This document shows, one piece after another, positions 40,699 to 43,395 of a DNA stretch of 43,395 nt; position 1 is the stretch's first letter; every line of letters begins with the position of its first letter. The stretch covers positions 57,501 through 100,895 of the forward strand of contig JAUJMU010000016.1 of NCBI GenBank assembly GCA_030446715.1. The letters run 5' to 3'. The stretch is from Cytophagales bacterium (GTDB lineage Bacteria > Bacteroidota > Bacteroidia > Cytophagales > 172606-1). The notes beneath the pieces are model-generated. The model was not told the origin of the DNA. It made no database searches and saw only the letters and a program-made list of their open reading frames with translations. Position numbers and translations under genes: made by a program.

Positions 40699-40790
40699 GC
40701 AGATTTTCGCAGATAAGGGCGCAGACAGGCGCTGATTTTGTTTTCATCTGCGAAAATCTGCGGTTTCATCTGCGCATATCTGCGAGAAAC
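40699..40790. repeat. Inverted repeat with degenerate ATCTGCG units
   Basis: GCAGATTTTCGCAGAT (40699-40714) is the exact complement of ATCTGCGAAAATCTGC (40746-40761). Further CTGCG units follow at 40770 and 40780, spaced 10-12 bases apart. It lies between the M1 peptidase and heparinase-like genes and is separate from the seven-base repeats. Confidence 0.75.
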
Positions 40791-40830
40791 TTCCGCGAGA
40801 AATATAACCCGACTTACTCCTTATCATTTT

Positions 40831-42765
40831 TCACGCCAAATCCTCCCGGTAAATCACCGTACGGAAATAGTTGCCCGGTTGCTGGAAGCAAAGCTGAATG
40901 GCAGGCTCCTTCACGCCGTACGCCGGTGAATACCAGACCTCCCGGCTTTGAATGGGCAGCGGATCGCCTCCTTCGCCGGATGATGCAATGCGGAAACCGA
41001 GGTCGCGGAACTGCGGGTGCGGGTGCCAGAGTTGCCTGCGCGGCAGTAAGTCAAGCGTGGGCAGGGCCGGGAGATCCAGCGTATCTTCAATCTGCCATTC
41101 CGGCCGGTTTTTGTGCTGCTTTACACGGCGCGTGTGAAAGATAGCCGGGTGCAGGTGGCGGTACACGTGCGTTTTTCCTTCAAAAACAATCCACTCGTGG
41201 TCTTCGGAGAGGGTGGCCGACACCGCCTGACTCCAGTGGTACCACACAAAGCGGCCTCCCTTCTGCATCTGGTCGTGGTCGCCCAGCTGAACGGTGTTGT
41301 GGGAGTTGGTTCCGGTGAAAAACTGCAGCAATCCGGGCGAGGTATTGTACTTGTAGGAGCCCGCGTCGCGCATGAGGTTGATGCCGTTGAGCCACAGGTC
41401 GAGGTGCAGGTTATCAGCCTGCGAAGGACGGTCGGGGTGGTTGCCGCAGCGGATAAAGGCAAATCTGGCCGGGTCGCGGAGTACATGGAAGCCACCGTAT
41501 TCGTAGCTCCGCGAGGTTTGGTGAACGGGGGAAAATCCGGTGCCGGCTGTGGTTTCCTTGCCGTACCAGAAGAGATCTTCCTGCCAGGGGCCGGGGCCGT
41601 AAAGGGGTTTTCCGGTGAAGTAGTAATGCAGGGCATTCAGCTGGGGACGGAAGTCCCGGTACCCGCAGCCGTTCAGCCGAAAAAACAAAGCCCCGTCGTT
41701 GGCCCCGTAGTTGGGCAGGTGCCCGGTCGGAAGGTCCTGCATCTGGCAGAGCAGATTCAGTGACTTGCGCAGCCGGTCACGCAGCGGCTCCGAAAAAGAG
41801 TCGCCGTTGGCTTCCGCCAGCATAAATGCCCACGTAAAGAGTTGAATGGTTACCCGGTGATAGTTATTGGAAAACTGCAGGTACGTGCCATCCGGGTAAA
41901 TCTGGTAAAGCCCTTCTTCCTCCAGCCACCGCTTGCCGTTTTCGCGCCAGTCGCGGCTTTCGGGGAACTGGGGGTACAGGAGCCCGGTCAGGTACAGGCA
42001 CAGGCATTCGGTGATGGCGTGGTTGTTTCGGACCGCAATGCGCGAAAAATCAATATTGGCGGCTACGTGCCGGGCCTGCCAGTAAATGGACCGGATCACG
42101 GAGCCAAATATTTCTTCCGTCAGGGTGGGGGAGTGTTTATAGTAATGCAGCGCAAAGGTCCAGTTGAGCAGCCGCAGGGAAATTTCCTGACTGCACACGT
42201 AATTGGGGCCGCAGTTGAGACTGTTTTTTTCGATCCAGTCGGTAATCTGCCCAAACACGCAGGGGGCCTGGTCTTCGCCCGAGTAGTAATCGTAGCGGAT
42301 CAGCGGGTACAGGAAAGTAAACCGCGACTTCTCCCAGACAAACTTGATGTCGCCGCTGGCCGGATCAAGCTCCCGGATCTCGGTCCAGTGTTTTTTGGGG
42401 TCGTAGCGGAAGCCGGTACCGGGGTTGGTCTGCCAGTCGTAGTCTGCCCCGAGGGGCAGGTAAAAGGAATTGAAAAAAAGAAACTGCCCCTCCGTGATCC
42501 GCCTGACTTCAGTCTGCAACTGGTTTGAGGCTTCAGTGGATAATTCGAAGGGCGCCGGTAGCTCCCTTTTCGAATTGAAGAAAAACCTGCCACTCCCGCT
42601 TTTCCAGCGGTCAAGGGAGAAATCAAACGCCACCCGGGTCTCCGTGGGGAAGTCTCCCTTCAGCAGGCCGGTCCGTTTGCGCAGTTCGTAACCGGCCCGG
42701 AAGCGGAAAGCCCGCCAGCCCATGTTGCGCAGGAGCAGTGGCAGCGTCTGGAGTTTCTGGAGCAT
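40831..42765 (-). CDS. Heparinase II/III-family protein
   Basis: A 644-residue protein without a clear signal peptide. The N-terminal half is an alpha/alpha-toroid lyase domain with the conserved NNHAITECLCLYLTGLLYP block (catalytic asparagine/histidine region) and SNNYHRVTIQLFTWAFMLAE. The C-terminal half is a beta-sandwich with the family motif HLDLWLNGINLMRDAGSYKY. Relatives cleave uronic-acid polysaccharides, or sit in exopolysaccharide clusters and act on the polymer being made. Given the nearby glycosyltransferases, the second role is more likely. The ATG at 42765 is preferred over a TTG seven codons upstream. Confidence 0.82.
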   Translation of the reverse strand: MLQKLQTLPLLLRNMGWRAFRFRAGYELRKRTGLLKGDFPTETRVAFDFSLDRWKSGSGRFFFNSKRELPAPFELSTEASNQLQTEVRRITEGQFLFFNSFYLPLGADYDWQTNPGTGFRYDPKKHWTEIRELDPASGDIKFVWEKSRFTFLYPLIRYDYYSGEDQAPCVFGQITDWIEKNSLNCGPNYVCSQEISLRLLNWTFALHYYKHSPTLTEEIFGSVIRSIYWQARHVAANIDFSRIAVRNNHAITECLCLYLTGLLYPQFPESRDWRENGKRWLEEEGLYQIYPDGTYLQFSNNYHRVTIQLFTWAFMLAEANGDSFSEPLRDRLRKSLNLLCQMQDLPTGHLPNYGANDGALFFRLNGCGYRDFRPQLNALHYYFTGKPLYGPGPWQEDLFWYGKETTAGTGFSPVHQTSRSYEYGGFHVLRDPARFAFIRCGNHPDRPSQADNLHLDLWLNGINLMRDAGSYKYNTSPGLLQFFTGTNSHNTVQLGDHDQMQKGGRFVWYHWSQAVSATLSEDHEWIVFEGKTHVYRHLHPAIFHTRRVKQHKNRPEWQIEDTLDLPALPTLDLLPRRQLWHPHPQFRDLGFRIASSGEGGDPLPIQSREVWYSPAYGVKEPAIQLCFQQPGNYFRTVIYREDLA

Positions 42766-42772
42766 AGAGCCG

Positions 42773-42803
42773 GCAAAGTTGGGCACTTTTGGGGGGTTGG
42801 CAA
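42773..42803 (-). promoter_or_regulatory. Candidate promoter of the heparinase-like gene
   Basis: On the minus strand a TTG (42801-42803) and CAACTTTGC (42773-42781) are separated by 19 bases, the usual Bacteroidota -33/-7 spacing. The first base of the -7 box is C instead of T. The box is only about seven bases from the start codon. Confidence 0.4.
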
Positions 42804-42987
42804 AAGGAGCCCGGGCAGGTATACCAATATTTTGTCACGCAACATTCAAAGACATGCTCATATGGTAAAAGCGCCTTTTTTGGCAGTCTTACAACTGTTT
42901 TATAGTTCTTTGGAAAAATAAAAATTGGAATTTATGCATCGGGCACGAATCTTGTCCGTTATCTATAGTACTAAAACAGTAAAAAAT

Positions 42988-43218
42988 ATGATCCGGCAAA
43001 ATGATAAAGTGATTACACCCGACGGGTTGGCAGTGGTGCAGGCGCTGGAGAAGACGAATAATGGTGCCGTAATGGCTACCTGCCTGTTGGAAAAGCCTTT
43101 TACGGTGGTAGACGTCACCCGGGGCATCCGTGATTATGGTTATCCGCCTTTTTCCATCGCCTATACTTATCCGCTTGACCGTCTGATTCTGGTGATGACC
43201 CCCCGCTACGATAATTAG
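42988..43218 (+). CDS. Small protein of unknown function
   Basis: A 76-residue open frame beginning MIRQNDKVITPDGLAVVQAL, with no signal peptide, membrane helix or known motif. The composition looks protein-like (VVDVTRGIRDYGYPPFSIAY). An upstream ATG at 42934 would add 18 less convincing residues. It is followed by a very strong terminator. I do not recognise the family. The KVITPDG start hints at a small beta-rich protein, which is a guess. Confidence 0.6.
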   Translation: MIRQNDKVITPDGLAVVQALEKTNNGAVMATCLLEKPFTVVDVTRGIRDYGYPPFSIAYTYPLDRLILVMTPRYDN

Positions 43219-43287
43219 TAGTTGGATTGAACGGTGCAGGTTACCACCGGATTTTCCGGAGAGACACCTGAATAATGAAACAGTCAG

Positions 43288-43337
43288 AAACGAAAAGCCC
43301 CGGTGGTATACAGACCACCGGGGCTTTTCGTTTTTCA
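43288..43337. terminator. Strong bidirectional terminator
   Basis: A 20-base perfect stem (AAACGAAAAGCCCCGGTGGT with its complement at 43314-43333) around a six-base loop, with A-rich and T-rich flanks. It can serve both the small gene upstream and a minus-strand gene entering from the right. Confidence 0.9.
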
Positions 43338-43354
43338 GAAGTGATAGCCGCCAA

Positions 43355-43395
43355 CTACCAAACCGCCACAATCATTTTACGTGTATCAGTTGGCA
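43355..43395 (-). CDS. Possible 3' end of a minus-strand gene running out of the window
   Basis: On the minus strand the last bases read PTDTRKMIVAVW and then a stop at 43355-43357, just before the bidirectional terminator. Only 12 codons are visible, so this rests mainly on the terminator's position. No family can be named. Confidence 0.3.
   Translation of the reverse strand, partial: PTDTRKMIVAVW

Overview
The window looks like chromosomal DNA of a Bacteroidota bacterium, probably order Cytophagales. The evidence is: three C-terminal type IX secretion (T9SS) sorting domains, a GldB-type gliding-motility lipoprotein, a type B ribosomal protein L31, Bacteroidota-style -7 promoter boxes (TAnnTTTG), and IS66- and IS3-family remnants. 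Most genes are housekeeping or envelope genes. I see no rRNA or tRNA gene, prophage or CRISPR array.

Layout. 1-7163 is a surface-protein region. It holds the 3' part of a malectin/PA14 T9SS protein, a degenerate IS3 element (2239-3572), a truncated IS66 transposase fused in frame to the tail of a destroyed T9SS gene (3601-4557), and an intact Ig/PKD-type T9SS protein on the minus strand. 7164-7903 has no gene but holds a glycine-riboswitch-like motif. 7904-13370 carries an Omp85-type barrel protein and a Ser/Thr signalling module: Hanks kinase, PP2C phosphatase with periplasmic LysM domains, and FHA protein. 13602-19293 carries a secreted metallo-beta-lactamase-fold hydrolase, a two-gene Septu-like defence system (HNH nuclease plus ATPase), an RbsA-like ABC ATPase with no partner genes, and a peroxiredoxin-like protein. 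19539-24003 has thiL and a putative sugar-acid catabolic trio (TIM-barrel isomerase/epimerase, Gfo/Idh/MocA dehydrogenase, and a frameshifted 6-phosphogluconate-dehydrogenase-like gene). 24163-31118 has small unknown proteins, a large AsmA-like protein, maf, an outer-membrane barrel and gldB. 31226-36781 has glycosyltransferases, a doubly frameshifted FAD oxidoreductase and an MsbA-type ABC exporter. 36934-43218 has rpmE2, a PMT/ArnT-like glycosyltransferase, an M1 peptidase, a heparinase II/III-like protein and a small unknown gene.

The most unusual signal is not a gene. At least eleven intergenic tracts consist of degenerate tandem heptanucleotides. Period 7 is kept while the unit sequence changes from tract to tract. 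Several tracts run exactly into a stop codon, and two face each other between convergent genes and form a long hairpin. They resemble the heptanucleotide STRR sequences known from cyanobacteria, and I know of no description of them for this group.

Several genes carry small frameshifts: the IS3 transposase, the 6PGDH-like gene, and the FAD oxidoreductase with two homopolymer shifts. True gene decay and sequencing or assembly error cannot be separated from the sequence alone.
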